Source: Fidelibacterota bacterium (lineage in GTDB: Bacteria; Fidelibacterota; Marinisomatia; SCGC-AAA003-L08; TS1B11). Taken from it: a stretch of 60,534 nt of DNA. The position numbers were made by a program, and so were the translations under genes. Each line of letters starts with the position of its first letter. Positions within the stretch are counted from its first letter, which is position 1. Location of the stretch: NCBI GenBank assembly GCA_022563485.1, contig JADFNF010000001.1:1-60534 (forward strand). The letters run 5' to 3'. The notes beneath the pieces were generated by a model. It did not search any database, had not been told where the DNA came from, and was given only the letters and a program-made list of their open reading frames with translations. Shown in pieces: positions 34,928-43,430 of this stretch.

Positions 34928-36205
34928 ATGATTCCCTTGCGATTTATACGCCAGCACCAAGAAGCGGTACGCCAAGGCCTGCTGGACAAGGGGATGGCCG
35001 GCGACGGGCTGGATGAGATCCTGGCCCTGGATGAACAGCTGCGGGAGCAGGTCACCCAGGTTGAATCTCTCAAGGCCCGGCGCAACCAGGTGAGCCAGGA
35101 GGTTGGCCGACTGAAGCAGGCGGGCCGGTCGGCCGAGGCGCAGGTCAAGGCTATGGGGGCAGTCTCCCTGGAGATCAAGGCGCTGGATCAGGCGGTGCAT
35201 GCCCTTCAGGAAAAGGTGGACCAGCGATTGCTGTGGCTGCCCAACCTGCCCCACCCATCGGTGCCGGTCGGTCCGGGTGCCAGCGCTAACCGGGTCGTGG
35301 CCACAGTGGGGGATCCAGTCCGGCACAGCTTTCAGGCTCAGGATCACCTGAGCCTGCTCGAGAATCTCAATCTGGTGGATTTTGAGGCTGGAGCCCGCAT
35401 CGCTGGCCGTGGTTTTCCGGTCTATATCGGTCGGGGCGCCCGATTGGAACGGGCCCTGATCAATTTCATGCTGGACTTGCATACTCGCGAGCATGGCTAC
35501 ACCGAGATTTACCCGCCCTTCTTGGCAACGCGAAAGGCCACCCAGACCACGGGGCAGCTGCCCAAGTTGGAAGAGGATATGTACGTCACGACCACCGATG
35601 ACCTTTTTCTTATCCCCACCGCCGAGGTGCCCATTACGAACATGTTTCAGGGGCAGATCATTCCCGAGGATGACCTCCCCCTTAGTTTTGTCGCCTTCAG
35701 CGCCTGCTTTCGGCGGGAGGCCGGGAGCTACGGCAAAGAGACCAAGGGCCTTTTGCGGCTCCACCAGTTCAACAAGGTGGAGCTGGTCAAGTTTGTGCAC
35801 CCCGACACTTCTTACGTTGAGCTTGAAACCGTGCGTGCCCATGCAGAAGAGGTGCTGCGGCGGCTGGGGCTGACCTACCGGGTGGTGGAACTGTGCTCGG
35901 GTGACCTGTCCTTTGCAGCTGCTAAGTGCTATGACCTGGAGCTGTATGCCCCGGCGATGGATAGTTGGCTGGAGGTGAGCAGCTGCAGTAACTTCGAGGC
36001 CTTCCAGGCGCGTCGCGGTCAGATTCGCTTTCGAAGGAATGATACGGGGAAGTTGAATTATATCCATACCATCAACGGTTCAGGCGTGGCCACCCCCAGG
36101 TTGATGGTGGCGCTTTTGGAGTCCGGTCAACAACGTGATGGCAGCGTGGTCCTGCCCCAGGCCTTGGTTCCTTATTACGGCGAGGAGACGGTGGTCCCCC
36201 TATGA
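34928..36205 (+). CDS. serS: Seryl-tRNA synthetase
   Basis: 425-residue class II synthetase: an N-terminal antiparallel coiled-coil arm (about 25-105, LDEILALDEQLREQVTQVES), then motif 2 FSACFRREAGSYGKETKGLLRLHQFNKVE and motif 3 with GSGVATPRLMVALLE. The length is standard. AAGGAG is found 11 bases before the ATG. Charges tRNA-Ser and tRNA-Sec. It overlaps plsC by 4 bases. Confidence 0.95.
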   Translation: MIPLRFIRQHQEAVRQGLLDKGMAGDGLDEILALDEQLREQVTQVESLKARRNQVSQEVGRLKQAGRSAEAQVKAMGAVSLEIKALDQAVHALQEKVDQRLLWLPNLPHPSVPVGPGASANRVVATVGDPVRHSFQAQDHLSLLENLNLVDFEAGARIAGRGFPVYIGRGARLERALINFMLDLHTREHGYTEIYPPFLATRKATQTTGQLPKLEEDMYVTTTDDLFLIPTAEVPITNMFQGQIIPEDDLPLSFVAFSACFRREAGSYGKETKGLLRLHQFNKVELVKFVHPDTSYVELETVRAHAEEVLRRLGLTYRVVELCSGDLSFAAAKCYDLELYAPAMDSWLEVSSCSNFEAFQARRGQIRFRRNDTGKLNYIHTINGSGVATPRLMVALLESGQQRDGSVVLPQALVPYYGEETVVPL

Positions 36206-36912
36206 AATGGGTGCGCACCGGCTGGGTATTGATCAATATCGTGGCTGCCACATTCACCATGGGAACCCTGACCTTGGTGATATCCATCTGGGACCGGCGA
36301 AAGCGAATCCAGGGCTGGTGGAACATGGCTTGGTCACGGTGGATCCTCTGGTCCACAGGACTGCCAATTACGGTTCGGGGGCGCGAAAATCTGGTCCGCG
36401 GACAGCAATATATTTACATCGGGAATCATAGCAGCGCTCTGGATATTCCACTCGTCCTGGCGGCCCTGCCGGGGTCGGTAACCTTCTTGGCCAAGATTGA
36501 GCTCTTCAGCATCCCTTATTTTGGGTGGATCATGCGAGCCATGGGTTGTATACCGGTAAACCGATCGAATCTGACCGAAGCCCGCAAGTCGGTGGATCGG
36601 GCCCTGGAAGCCCTGCGTGCCAAGGCCATCTCCATCATCCTTTATCCCGAGGGGACCCGCACCCTGGATGGTCACCTGTTACCCTTTAAAAAGGGGGGCT
36701 TTCGCTTGGCGCTACGCAGCGGCCTACCGGTGGTGCCCGTAGCCGTTCAAGGGGCTTTCCAAGCCACGCCGCCTGGGGCTCTGAGCTTGACTCCAACGCC
36801 TATCCGGGTTACTATTGGCTTACCGATCAAAACAGATCATTTCACCGAAAAAGAGTGTGACGTCCTTCTCAAACAAACCCGTGAACAGATCCAGACCCTC
36901 CTCGACGCCTGA
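36202..36912 (+). CDS. plsC: 1-acyl-glycerol-3-phosphate acyltransferase
   Basis: 236 residues. The acyltransferase motif I is NHSSALDIP (H-x4-D), motif II is GCIPVNRSN and motif III is ILYPEGTRTLDG; VPVAVQGAF corresponds to motif IV. One N-terminal membrane helix (WVLINIVAATFTMGTLTLVISIW). It makes phosphatidic acid at the inner membrane. Confidence 0.92.
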   Translation: MKWVRTGWVLINIVAATFTMGTLTLVISIWDRRKRIQGWWNMAWSRWILWSTGLPITVRGRENLVRGQQYIYIGNHSSALDIPLVLAALPGSVTFLAKIELFSIPYFGWIMRAMGCIPVNRSNLTEARKSVDRALEALRAKAISIILYPEGTRTLDGHLLPFKKGGFRLALRSGLPVVPVAVQGAFQATPPGALSLTPTPIRVTIGLPIKTDHFTEKECDVLLKQTREQIQTLLDA

Positions 36913-37993
36913 CAGTGGCTATGCCAACCTCCGGGATCATGGTGGCCCTCACCAGGCTCCTGACGGGGAGGAACGGCTTTATGACCAATGGGAGCGAAGC
37001 GCTGGACGCACGCTATATGGTACCGGAGGGAGCTATCGGATCCTCCAGCCAGGCAAGCGTAATGGCGGGCCCGGACCTGACTATGTCGGCGCCCTGGTAT
37101 CCTTCCCCGATGGTCGTCTGTGCCGGGGGGACGTGGAAATTCACCTTCAGCGAGCTGGTTGGTACCGACACAGCCATCAGTGGGACCCCCGTTACGCGGA
37201 GCTCATCCTGCACGTGACCGCTGCCGGCCCTTTCAGGCCAGTGGAACTGGACCAACAGCGTTGGGTGCCTACCGTATCGCTGCCGGCTCATGAGGTTCCA
37301 ACCCCAGCCCCTTGTGAGCAGATTCCATCCTCTCTGGCTCGGTTCCCGGGGCAAAAGGATTTTCTCTGCACCCTTGCTGCCCAGCGGTGGTGTCGCCGGC
37401 TGGAACCCTGGAAGGACGGCGATACTGACGGCCAATTGCAGGCTCTGGCCCAGCGCCTGGGGACCGAGTCTTACCGCTGGAGATTATTGGACCTATGGCA
37501 AGCCTGTTTAGCTACGCACGAGAATATCGGCCAGTTTGTGGGGACCGTGATCCGCGACTTGGACGACAGGCATAGTGCCAAGCTGGGGAGCAACTTGCCC
37601 GGGCGGGTGGTAGGTTTAAGCGCTCTGGCCTACACCTACTTCCACCGGCCCCTCATCGTGACTGAATGGTCCCTGGAGGATGTCCGCGACCTGATGCGCT
37701 CACTGGAGGATGGGGGCTTAGCCGTACCCTCCAATGTCTTTCTCATCGAAGTGGTAGGCAATTGGCTGTTGCCGCTGGCTGCTGCCCGGCTGGGTGCCGA
37801 CAGATTCAGTGAATGGTTCCACCTTCCCTTGGGCTGGTACTACGGCCGGGCCAGGCGGTTCGTGATCCGTCTTGGTCTCCACAAACCGGTCAATTTTGGT
37901 GAACAACAGGGGCTTCTGGAATGGATGGAGACCCTTTGCCGGACCAGTGAATGCAACAGTTGTCCGGTTACGGGAGCTGTGAGTGGACTCTAA
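36881..37993 (+). CDS. DUF2851 family protein
   Basis: About 370 residues. Conserved family segments: GTGGSYRILQPGKRNGGPGPDYVGALVSFPDGRLCRGDVEIHL, WYRHSHQWDPRYAELILHV, and a C-terminal cysteine pair in SECNSCPV. Function unknown; the family occurs mainly in Bacteroidota and relatives. The start is unclear: in this frame only GTG 36881, GTG 36857 or TTG 36815 are available, all inside plsC, whereas an ATG at 36921 lies in another frame. A frameshift near the start is possible. Confidence 0.75.
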   Translation: MNRSRPSSTPDSGYANLRDHGGPHQAPDGEERLYDQWERSAGRTLYGTGGSYRILQPGKRNGGPGPDYVGALVSFPDGRLCRGDVEIHLQRAGWYRHSHQWDPRYAELILHVTAAGPFRPVELDQQRWVPTVSLPAHEVPTPAPCEQIPSSLARFPGQKDFLCTLAAQRWCRRLEPWKDGDTDGQLQALAQRLGTESYRWRLLDLWQACLATHENIGQFVGTVIRDLDDRHSAKLGSNLPGRVVGLSALAYTYFHRPLIVTEWSLEDVRDLMRSLEDGGLAVPSNVFLIEVVGNWLLPLAAARLGADRFSEWFHLPLGWYYGRARRFVIRLGLHKPVNFGEQQGLLEWMETLCRTSECNSCPVTGAVSGL

Positions 37994-38483
37994 GGCACTG
38001 GATTGGGATGCCTGTAGCCGGTGGATCAGGGCGCAACAACGGGGTGGGCAGCGAGTCGTGTTTACCAACGGCTGTTTCGATCTTCTCCATGCCGGTCATA
38101 TTCATTTACTTTACGAAGCGCGTCGTCTCGGTGATCGCCTAGTGGTTGGGGTGAACAGCGACGATTCGGTCAGGCGCCTTAAGGGTCCGCAGCGTCCGAT
38201 CACGGCGTTGGATGACCGGGTGTTTATCTTAAGCGCCCTGGTTCACGTGGACGTAGTCGTGGTTTTCCCGGCCCATACCTCATCGCCGGGAGCCGTCGAT
38301 CCTAAGCGGGAGGACACCCCGTGGGAACTCCTGCGGCAGCTCCGGCCGGATATTCTGGTCAAGGGGGGTGATTACACCCCGGCGGAGGTGGTGGGGCGTG
38401 AATTCGCCGGCAGGGTGGAAATTGTTCCCCTACTGGAGGGGCGCAGCACATCCACCTTCCTCCAAGGCCGGGAAATTGCATAA
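37983..38483 (+). CDS. rfaE2: Heptose 1-phosphate adenylyltransferase (RfaE2)
   Basis: 166 residues. TNGCFDLLHAGHIHLL carries the nucleotidyltransferase HxGH signature, GRSTSTFLQ the C-terminal substrate loop and LVKGGDY the conserved core. It makes ADP-D-glycero-D-manno-heptose for LPS core. Unlike E. coli HldE it is not fused to the kinase. About 14 extra residues (PAHTSSPGAVDPKR) interrupt the usual VV-F-EDTP segment. The GTG start overlaps DUF2851 by 11 bases. Confidence 0.9.
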   Translation: MDSKALDWDACSRWIRAQQRGGQRVVFTNGCFDLLHAGHIHLLYEARRLGDRLVVGVNSDDSVRRLKGPQRPITALDDRVFILSALVHVDVVVVFPAHTSSPGAVDPKREDTPWELLRQLRPDILVKGGDYTPAEVVGREFAGRVEIVPLLEGRSTSTFLQGREIA

Positions 38484-38548
38484 AAATATTGAATTTCGCC
38501 ATTGGATTAGTGCTTCTTTGATGTTTGCCCCCTAAATTCGCAGCCGTC

Positions 38549-40414
38549 ATGGTACGAGGAGCGCATCAATCAAGTTTGTGGTTCGGATTGCTGGGGTTGG
38601 CAGGACTTATGGTCCCCGCCCAGGCCCAGGAAGAGGGTGTCTCTATCGATCTGGGAGACGACCTCGTCGCGGTGGACACCCGTCCCCGAGGGACGGACGA
38701 GACCCGGTTTGACGAACTCATGGAAGAGGCCCATCTCATCTTCGTCGATGCGGTGGTGGCCGACAAGTCCCTGGATACCCTCGAATCGGCATTTTACTTC
38801 GATCTTCTGTTTGAGGCCATGTCGGATATTGAGCAGCTGCCCCTGCTTGATGAGCTCCAGCGACTCGAATTTAACCGCTTTATCAACGCCACTATTTCCT
38901 ATTACGAAAGCGATAGCCAGACCCTGGAGCGGGTGGAGACTTCTCTGACCGTTTCGGCCCTGCGGGACGAGTTGAGCCGGTATACGCGGTCCTTTCCCAT
39001 GGACCTGGGGAATATGGCGCGGGTAGACGACAGGGGGGAGGGCCACCTGCCCATTACCTACAACAACCAGGTGGGACGCCTCATCGAGTTTTTCCAGACC
39101 CGGGGGAATCGGGTCATGCAGGTGTGGCTCAACCGCCTGCCTCGTTATCGCCTGATCATCGAACCTATCCTGGTACGGGAAGGGCTCCCGCCGGAATTGA
39201 TCTTCGTGGCTATGGTGGAGAGTGGCTTTAATCCCCGGGCCTACTCCTGGGCCCACGCTTCGGGTCCCTGGCAGTTTATCTCATCGACTGGCCGGTTGTA
39301 CGGTCTCACCAGGGACTGGTGGCGCGATGAACGGCAGGACTTCGAGAAGGCCACTGTGGCCGCTGCCCGCCACATGAAGATGCTCTATGCCGAGTTCGGC
39401 GATTGGTATCTGGTTATGGCAGCCTATAATACCGGCGCAGGCCGGGTCCGCCGGGCCATGCGGATTCACCAGACGGACGACTTCTGGAAACTCTCCATTC
39501 TACCGCGAGAGACACGGAATCACATCCCGAAAATCATGGCGGCGTTCCTTATAGCGCAAGACCCTGAAAAGTATGGTTTTACGGTGGATAATTCCCTGGA
39601 ACCCCTGGTTTGGGACGAGGTGCCGGTTGACCGGAGCCTTACGTTTGAAACACTGGGCCAGATCGCTGAATGCAACCCTGATACTTTCCGGCTGTTTAAT
39701 CCCGAGTTGCGGCAACAGGCCACCCCACCGCCGGAAGGGGACCAGCCCTACATGTTCAAAATTCCCAGGGGGCACAAAGCGGCCTTTGAGCGAAACTATC
39801 AGGCAATTGCCTCACAAGTGGGTCCCGTATTGGCCGGTCCTCAACTTATTCGCCATCGGGTGCGTAGGGGTGAAAGTCTATACTCCATTTCACGACGCTA
39901 TGGCGTTCCCATGGGCCGGATCGCCAGTGTCAACCGGTTGAAGAACTGGCACAAGTTGCAGCTGGGTCAACGTTTGGAAATACCCCTGACTCCCTCAGCC
40001 GTGGCGGCCCGGCAACCGGTGACGCCAGCCAATCCCAATGCGAAAAAAATCATTTATACGGTACGCCTGGGCGATACACTAGGCGATATTGCTGAATCCT
40101 ATAATGTTGGCTTGTCCAGGGTTCGGAGCTGGAACGGCATCCGGCCCGGTTCCGATAACCTCCGGGTAGGGCAAAAACTGGTCCTCTGGACCTCCACGGC
40201 TAAACCCGTTCCCAGGCGGCCGGCCCGGGCCAGCGTCGTTGTACCGCCCGGCATGGAAAAACGTCTGTATACGGTTCGCGCCGGCGACACTCTGAGTCAG
40301 ATCGCCGAAGCCCACGAGGTAGGGCTCTCCAGACTCCTGAGCTGGAACGGTTTGCGCAGCACCAGCAATCTCCGGGTCGGGCAGAAGTTGGTTATCCTGA
40401 CGACAAAAGGATGA
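38549..40414 (+). CDS. MltD-like lytic transglycosylase with three LysM domains
   Basis: 621 residues. A signal peptide (LWFGLLGLAGLMVPAQAQ) precedes a helical N-terminal region and an SLT domain: FVAMVESGFNPRAYSWAHASGPWQFI, where the Glu of VESG is the catalytic acid, and MAAYNTGAGRVRRAM. Three LysM repeats follow (HRVRRGESLYSISRRYG, YTVRLGDTLGDIAESYN, YTVRAGDTLSQIAEAHE), which bind glycan strands. It cleaves peptidoglycan in the periplasm. ATG 38549 gives the signal peptide; a TTG eight codons upstream is less likely. It overlaps sppA by 4 bases. Confidence 0.9.
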   Translation: MVRGAHQSSLWFGLLGLAGLMVPAQAQEEGVSIDLGDDLVAVDTRPRGTDETRFDELMEEAHLIFVDAVVADKSLDTLESAFYFDLLFEAMSDIEQLPLLDELQRLEFNRFINATISYYESDSQTLERVETSLTVSALRDELSRYTRSFPMDLGNMARVDDRGEGHLPITYNNQVGRLIEFFQTRGNRVMQVWLNRLPRYRLIIEPILVREGLPPELIFVAMVESGFNPRAYSWAHASGPWQFISSTGRLYGLTRDWWRDERQDFEKATVAAARHMKMLYAEFGDWYLVMAAYNTGAGRVRRAMRIHQTDDFWKLSILPRETRNHIPKIMAAFLIAQDPEKYGFTVDNSLEPLVWDEVPVDRSLTFETLGQIAECNPDTFRLFNPELRQQATPPPEGDQPYMFKIPRGHKAAFERNYQAIASQVGPVLAGPQLIRHRVRRGESLYSISRRYGVPMGRIASVNRLKNWHKLQLGQRLEIPLTPSAVAARQPVTPANPNAKKIIYTVRLGDTLGDIAESYNVGLSRVRSWNGIRPGSDNLRVGQKLVLWTSTAKPVPRRPARASVVVPPGMEKRLYTVRAGDTLSQIAEAHEVGLSRLLSWNGLRSTSNLRVGQKLVILTTKG

Positions 40415-41292
40415 TATCCAGCCGCTACGATAAAAGTATCAAGTGGATGCTCTGGATCACCGGCATCCTCATCTTTCTACTCATCTTGTCGGTCATACGC
40501 CGGCCGCCAGCCCAACCGTGGCTGCGAAGCGATGGTCCTCGGATCGGTGTGGTGGAGATCAAAGGCCTCATTATCGACAGCCAGCGGATTGTCCGGCAGC
40601 TCGATCAGTTCTCCCGGCGCGAGGACATTGCAGCGATCCTGGTCCGGATCAACTCACCGGGTGGTACGGTCGCCGCCAGCCAGGAGATTTACGAAAAACT
40701 GCGCAAGATCCGTGAGAAGGGCACCAAACCGATCATCGCCTCCCTGGGAACCCTTGCCGCTTCCGGCGGGCTGTATGTAGCCCTGGGAGCTGACACGATC
40801 ATGGCCAATCCAGGGACAGCCACAGGTTCGATTGGGGTCATTCTGGATTACCCGGTCGCTACCGACCTGCTGGAGAAGATCGGCATTCGGATGGAAGTGA
40901 TCAAAAGCGGGCCGTTGAAGGACGCCGGGTCACCTTACCGCACGCCGGACGAGGCGGACCGCCGCAGCTTTCAGCGGGTTATCGATGACCTGTTTGAGCA
41001 GTTTACTCAAGTAGTGGCCAGGGAACGGCAGCTGCCCCTGGACCGCGTCAAAGAGCTGGCTACCGGGGAAATCTTTACCGGACGGGAGGCCCTGGCGCTG
41101 GGCCTGGTTGATCTGTTGGGAGGCTTTGAAGACGCCCTTAACTTAGCGGGGGCACTTACGGGCAATTTGGATCGCCCCGTTATTATCCGGCCGGTAGAGC
41201 CTCAGCGCTGGTCTCTACGGCGCTATCTGCTGGGAAATGAATTCGGGCAGAGTTGGTACCCCCAGCTCATGCCGCAGTATCGCATGAGGTAG
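40411..41292 (+). CDS. sppA: Signal peptide peptidase SppA (family S49)
   Basis: 293 residues. One N-terminal helix (KWMLWITGILIFLLILSVI) anchors the protease domain. The catalytic Ser is S118 in GTLAASGGLYVA and the Lys is K170 in KSGPLKDAG, forming the S49 Ser-Lys dyad. This is the short single-domain form. It degrades leftover signal peptides in the membrane. It is followed 13 bases later by an HU gene. Confidence 0.9.
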   Translation: MISSRYDKSIKWMLWITGILIFLLILSVIRRPPAQPWLRSDGPRIGVVEIKGLIIDSQRIVRQLDQFSRREDIAAILVRINSPGGTVAASQEIYEKLRKIREKGTKPIIASLGTLAASGGLYVALGADTIMANPGTATGSIGVILDYPVATDLLEKIGIRMEVIKSGPLKDAGSPYRTPDEADRRSFQRVIDDLFEQFTQVVARERQLPLDRVKELATGEIFTGREALALGLVDLLGGFEDALNLAGALTGNLDRPVIIRPVEPQRWSLRRYLLGNEFGQSWYPQLMPQYRMR

Positions 41293-41305
41293 ACAGGAGG
41301 GTGAC

Positions 41306-41650
41306 ATGATCCGGAGCGAGCTGGTTGACCTCTTGAATGACCGTCCAGGGCTGACCAAAAGCGAACTGATCCATTATCTGGCTCGCCGAACAGGCCTGAC
41401 CAAAGTGGAGACCGGAACCGTTGTGGAGGGCCTGTTGGATACCGTCCAGGAAGCGCTCATGCTTGGGAAGAAGGTGGAGTTGCGTGGTTTTGGAACTTTT
41501 TTGGTGCGAACTCGCCAGCCGCGTGACGCCCGCAATCCAGCCACCCAGGAAACGGTTCGATTGGGCCGGCGGAATGTGCCGGTTTTCAAACCATCAAAAG
41601 CCCTGAAGGCCAACGTCGAAGCGGCCTTGGAGCACCAGTCCATTGCCTGA
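41306..41650 (+). CDS. HU/IHF-family DNA-binding protein
   Basis: 114 residues. MIRSELVDLLNDRPGLTKSELIHYLARRTGLT is an N-terminal helical part extended relative to HU, and LRGFGTFLVRTRQPRDARNPATQETV is the beta-arm region with the conserved RNPATG-like motif (here RNPATQE). It bends DNA as a dimer. GGAGGG lies shortly before the ATG. Confidence 0.9.
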   Translation: MIRSELVDLLNDRPGLTKSELIHYLARRTGLTKVETGTVVEGLLDTVQEALMLGKKVELRGFGTFLVRTRQPRDARNPATQETVRLGRRNVPVFKPSKALKANVEAALEHQSIA

Positions 41651-41695
41651 TGAAATAGATGGATCACTTTAATATTGAATTGAAAAGGAGCAAGT

Positions 41696-41791
41696 ATGCC
41701 CTGTGGTCGTAAACGGAAGCGCCGTAAGATCAATACGCATAAGCGTAAGAAGCGGTTGCGTGCCAATCGTCACAAAAAGAAAAAGATTTAG
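41696..41791 (+). CDS. bS22/mS38-like (AURKAIP1/COX24) small ribosomal protein
   Basis: A 31-residue, extremely basic peptide, MPCGRKRKRRKINTHKRKKR then LRANRHKKKKI, with AAGGAG five bases before its ATG. It matches the tiny AURKAIP1/COX24-domain proteins of Bacteroidota, the bacterial relatives of mitochondrial mS38 and of mycobacterial bS22, which sit on the 30S subunit. An overlapping GTG-initiated frame in another phase is a shadow. The gene is 45 bases after HU and is easily missed by gene finders. Confidence 0.85.
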   Translation: MPCGRKRKRRKINTHKRKKRLRANRHKKKKI

Positions 41792-41872
41792 CACGGCCAA
41801 CTCTCCTATGAGACCGGATGCAAAGAGGTTCCCATGGTGTGTAGAACATCAATCCCGGAATCGGTTCCCGGG

Positions 41873-41906
41873 CTCGGTCCGTCCCGCCCCCTCTCATTGG
41901 ACCGAG
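41873..41906. repeat. Perfect 8-bp inverted repeat before xseA
   Basis: CTCGGTCC (41873-41880) and GGACCGAG (41899-41906) flank an 18-base pyrimidine-rich loop, and the stem extends further outward after one mismatch. No U-run follows, so it is not a typical terminator. It lies 30 bases before the xseA start and could be a leader hairpin. Confidence 0.55.
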
Positions 41907-41936
41907 GCCGGCTGGCCCAGCGGATGGTGAGGGGCT

Positions 41937-43160
41937 ATGCCGTTGGCATCACCAGCCGGGCCCCTTGAGGTTTTCACAGTCTCTGAACTGAACCGCCAGG
42001 CCCGGCGGCTGCTGGAATCCCGGTTTACTCCGGTCTGGCTCGAAGGCGAGATATCCAATTTTAAGCACCACACATCGGGGCATATGTATTTTGCCCTGAA
42101 AGATGACCGGGCCCAAGTGGCCGCCGTCATGTTTGCTTCCACGAACCGGGCTTTGGGCTTCAGCCCGTCGGACGGACAGAAGGTTCTGGCCCGCGGCAAC
42201 ATTACCCTCTACGAAGCCCGGGGACAGTTCCAACTGGTGGTTCAGAACCTCTATCCCTCCGGGGCGGGTGAGTTGTGGCTCGCTTACGAGGCCCTTAAAG
42301 GTAAACTCCAGGCTGAAGGTCTCTTCGATGGGGACCGAAAAACCCCCCTGCCGGCGTTTCCCCGGCGCATTGGGGTGATCACCTCGCCCACCGGGGCCGC
42401 CGTGCAAGACATCATCAACATCATCGCTCGCCGGGCGCCCCACATGACCCTGGTGGTCCGGCCGACCTTGATGCAGGGTAAGGGGGCCAAAGAAGACATT
42501 GTGGCGGCGGTAAGGGCCTTCGACGCATACGGCAAGGTGGACCTGGTTATCCTGGCCCGGGGGGGCGGTTCCCTGGAAGACCTGTGGCCATTTAATGAGG
42601 AGGAAGTCGCCCGGGCCGTGGCGGCCTGCCGGATTCCCACTCTGTCGGCGGTGGGACACGAGACGGACCTCACCATCTGTGACCTGGTGGCGGACGTTCG
42701 AGCGCCGACGCCATCGGCAGCGGCGGAGCTGGCAGCTGGCGAGCGGGAGGGCTACCTGCAGATATTGGATGAGCGCACCGAAACTATGGAGCGGATCATC
42801 CTGAGGCGCCTGGATCAATGGCGCCGGCAATTGGCCGGCTTGCAGAGTCGCTATGCCTTTCGCCAGCCAGCGGTCCATATCGGACAGCAGAAGGAACAAC
42901 TTGATCGGCAAACGATTCGCCTGCAGCGTGCCATGCGCCAACTGGTGGGGCAGAAGACTCAGATCCTGAGGGTAGTGGCAGCCCGGCTGAGCGCCCTGAG
43001 CCCCGAAAGCGTGCTGCAGCGGGGATATGCCCTGGTTACCGATGGTAAGACGGGACAGTTGGTCACCCGGCGCGGACAGCTGCAGGTCGGGCAGCCCCTT
43101 AACCTTCGATTTAAAGATGGCTCGGCAGGCGCCGAGGTGACCCAGCTGGAGGGCAACTAA
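41937..43160 (+). CDS. xseA: Exodeoxyribonuclease VII large subunit
   Basis: 407 residues. An N-terminal OB-fold (FTVSELNRQARRLLESRFTPVWLEGEISNFKHHTSGHMYFALKD) is followed by the catalytic domain (RIGVITSPTGAAVQDIINI, ILARGGGSLEDLWPFNEEEVARA, VGHETDLTICD, RAPTPSAAAEL). With XseB it degrades single-stranded DNA to oligonucleotides. xseB follows after 3 bases. Confidence 0.95.
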   Translation: MPLASPAGPLEVFTVSELNRQARRLLESRFTPVWLEGEISNFKHHTSGHMYFALKDDRAQVAAVMFASTNRALGFSPSDGQKVLARGNITLYEARGQFQLVVQNLYPSGAGELWLAYEALKGKLQAEGLFDGDRKTPLPAFPRRIGVITSPTGAAVQDIINIIARRAPHMTLVVRPTLMQGKGAKEDIVAAVRAFDAYGKVDLVILARGGGSLEDLWPFNEEEVARAVAACRIPTLSAVGHETDLTICDLVADVRAPTPSAAAELAAGEREGYLQILDERTETMERIILRRLDQWRRQLAGLQSRYAFRQPAVHIGQQKEQLDRQTIRLQRAMRQLVGQKTQILRVVAARLSALSPESVLQRGYALVTDGKTGQLVTRRGQLQVGQPLNLRFKDGSAGAEVTQLEGN

Positions 43161-43163
43161 CCG

Positions 43164-43430
43164 ATGACCCAAAAGACGGCCAAGAGGAAAGCGGAGTTCA
43201 CCTTTGAGGAAGCTCTGGAACGGCTCGGCGAAATTGTGATCGAGCTGGAGTCGGAATCGGTGAACCTGGACCGCTCGCTGGAGCTGTTTACCGAGGGGCA
43301 GCGTTTGACCCGGCTGTGTCATGACCAGCTGGTGGAGGCGGAGGAGAAAGTCACCACCTTGATCCAGACGGCCGAGGGCTTTCAGGAGCGACCGGGGTTG
43401 GCCGGGCCTGAGGGCGGCGAGACGACATGA
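43164..43430 (+). CDS. xseB: Exodeoxyribonuclease VII small subunit
   Basis: 88 residues with the family core TFEEALERLGEIVIELESESVNLDRSLELFTEGQRL and a trailing helix. Several copies wrap the XseA coiled coils. It lies between xseA and nadK, overlapping the nadK ATG by 4 bases. Confidence 0.94.
   Translation: MTQKTAKRKAEFTFEEALERLGEIVIELESESVNLDRSLELFTEGQRLTRLCHDQLVEAEEKVTTLIQTAEGFQERPGLAGPEGGETT

Noticed and set aside
34688-36067. Long antisense frame across serS (459 codons)
   Set aside because: Shadow of serS, a clear seryl-tRNA synthetase, in high-GC DNA; its product has no domain pattern.
41703-41930. 75-codon frame overlapping the small ribosomal gene
   Set aside because: Different phase from the well-supported bS22-like peptide and no ribosome-binding site of its own.
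41949-43322. Long antisense frame across xseA and xseB (457 codons)
   Set aside because: Shadow frame; low-complexity His/Gln/Leu-rich translation and no start context, while the plus strand encodes canonical XseA and XseB.
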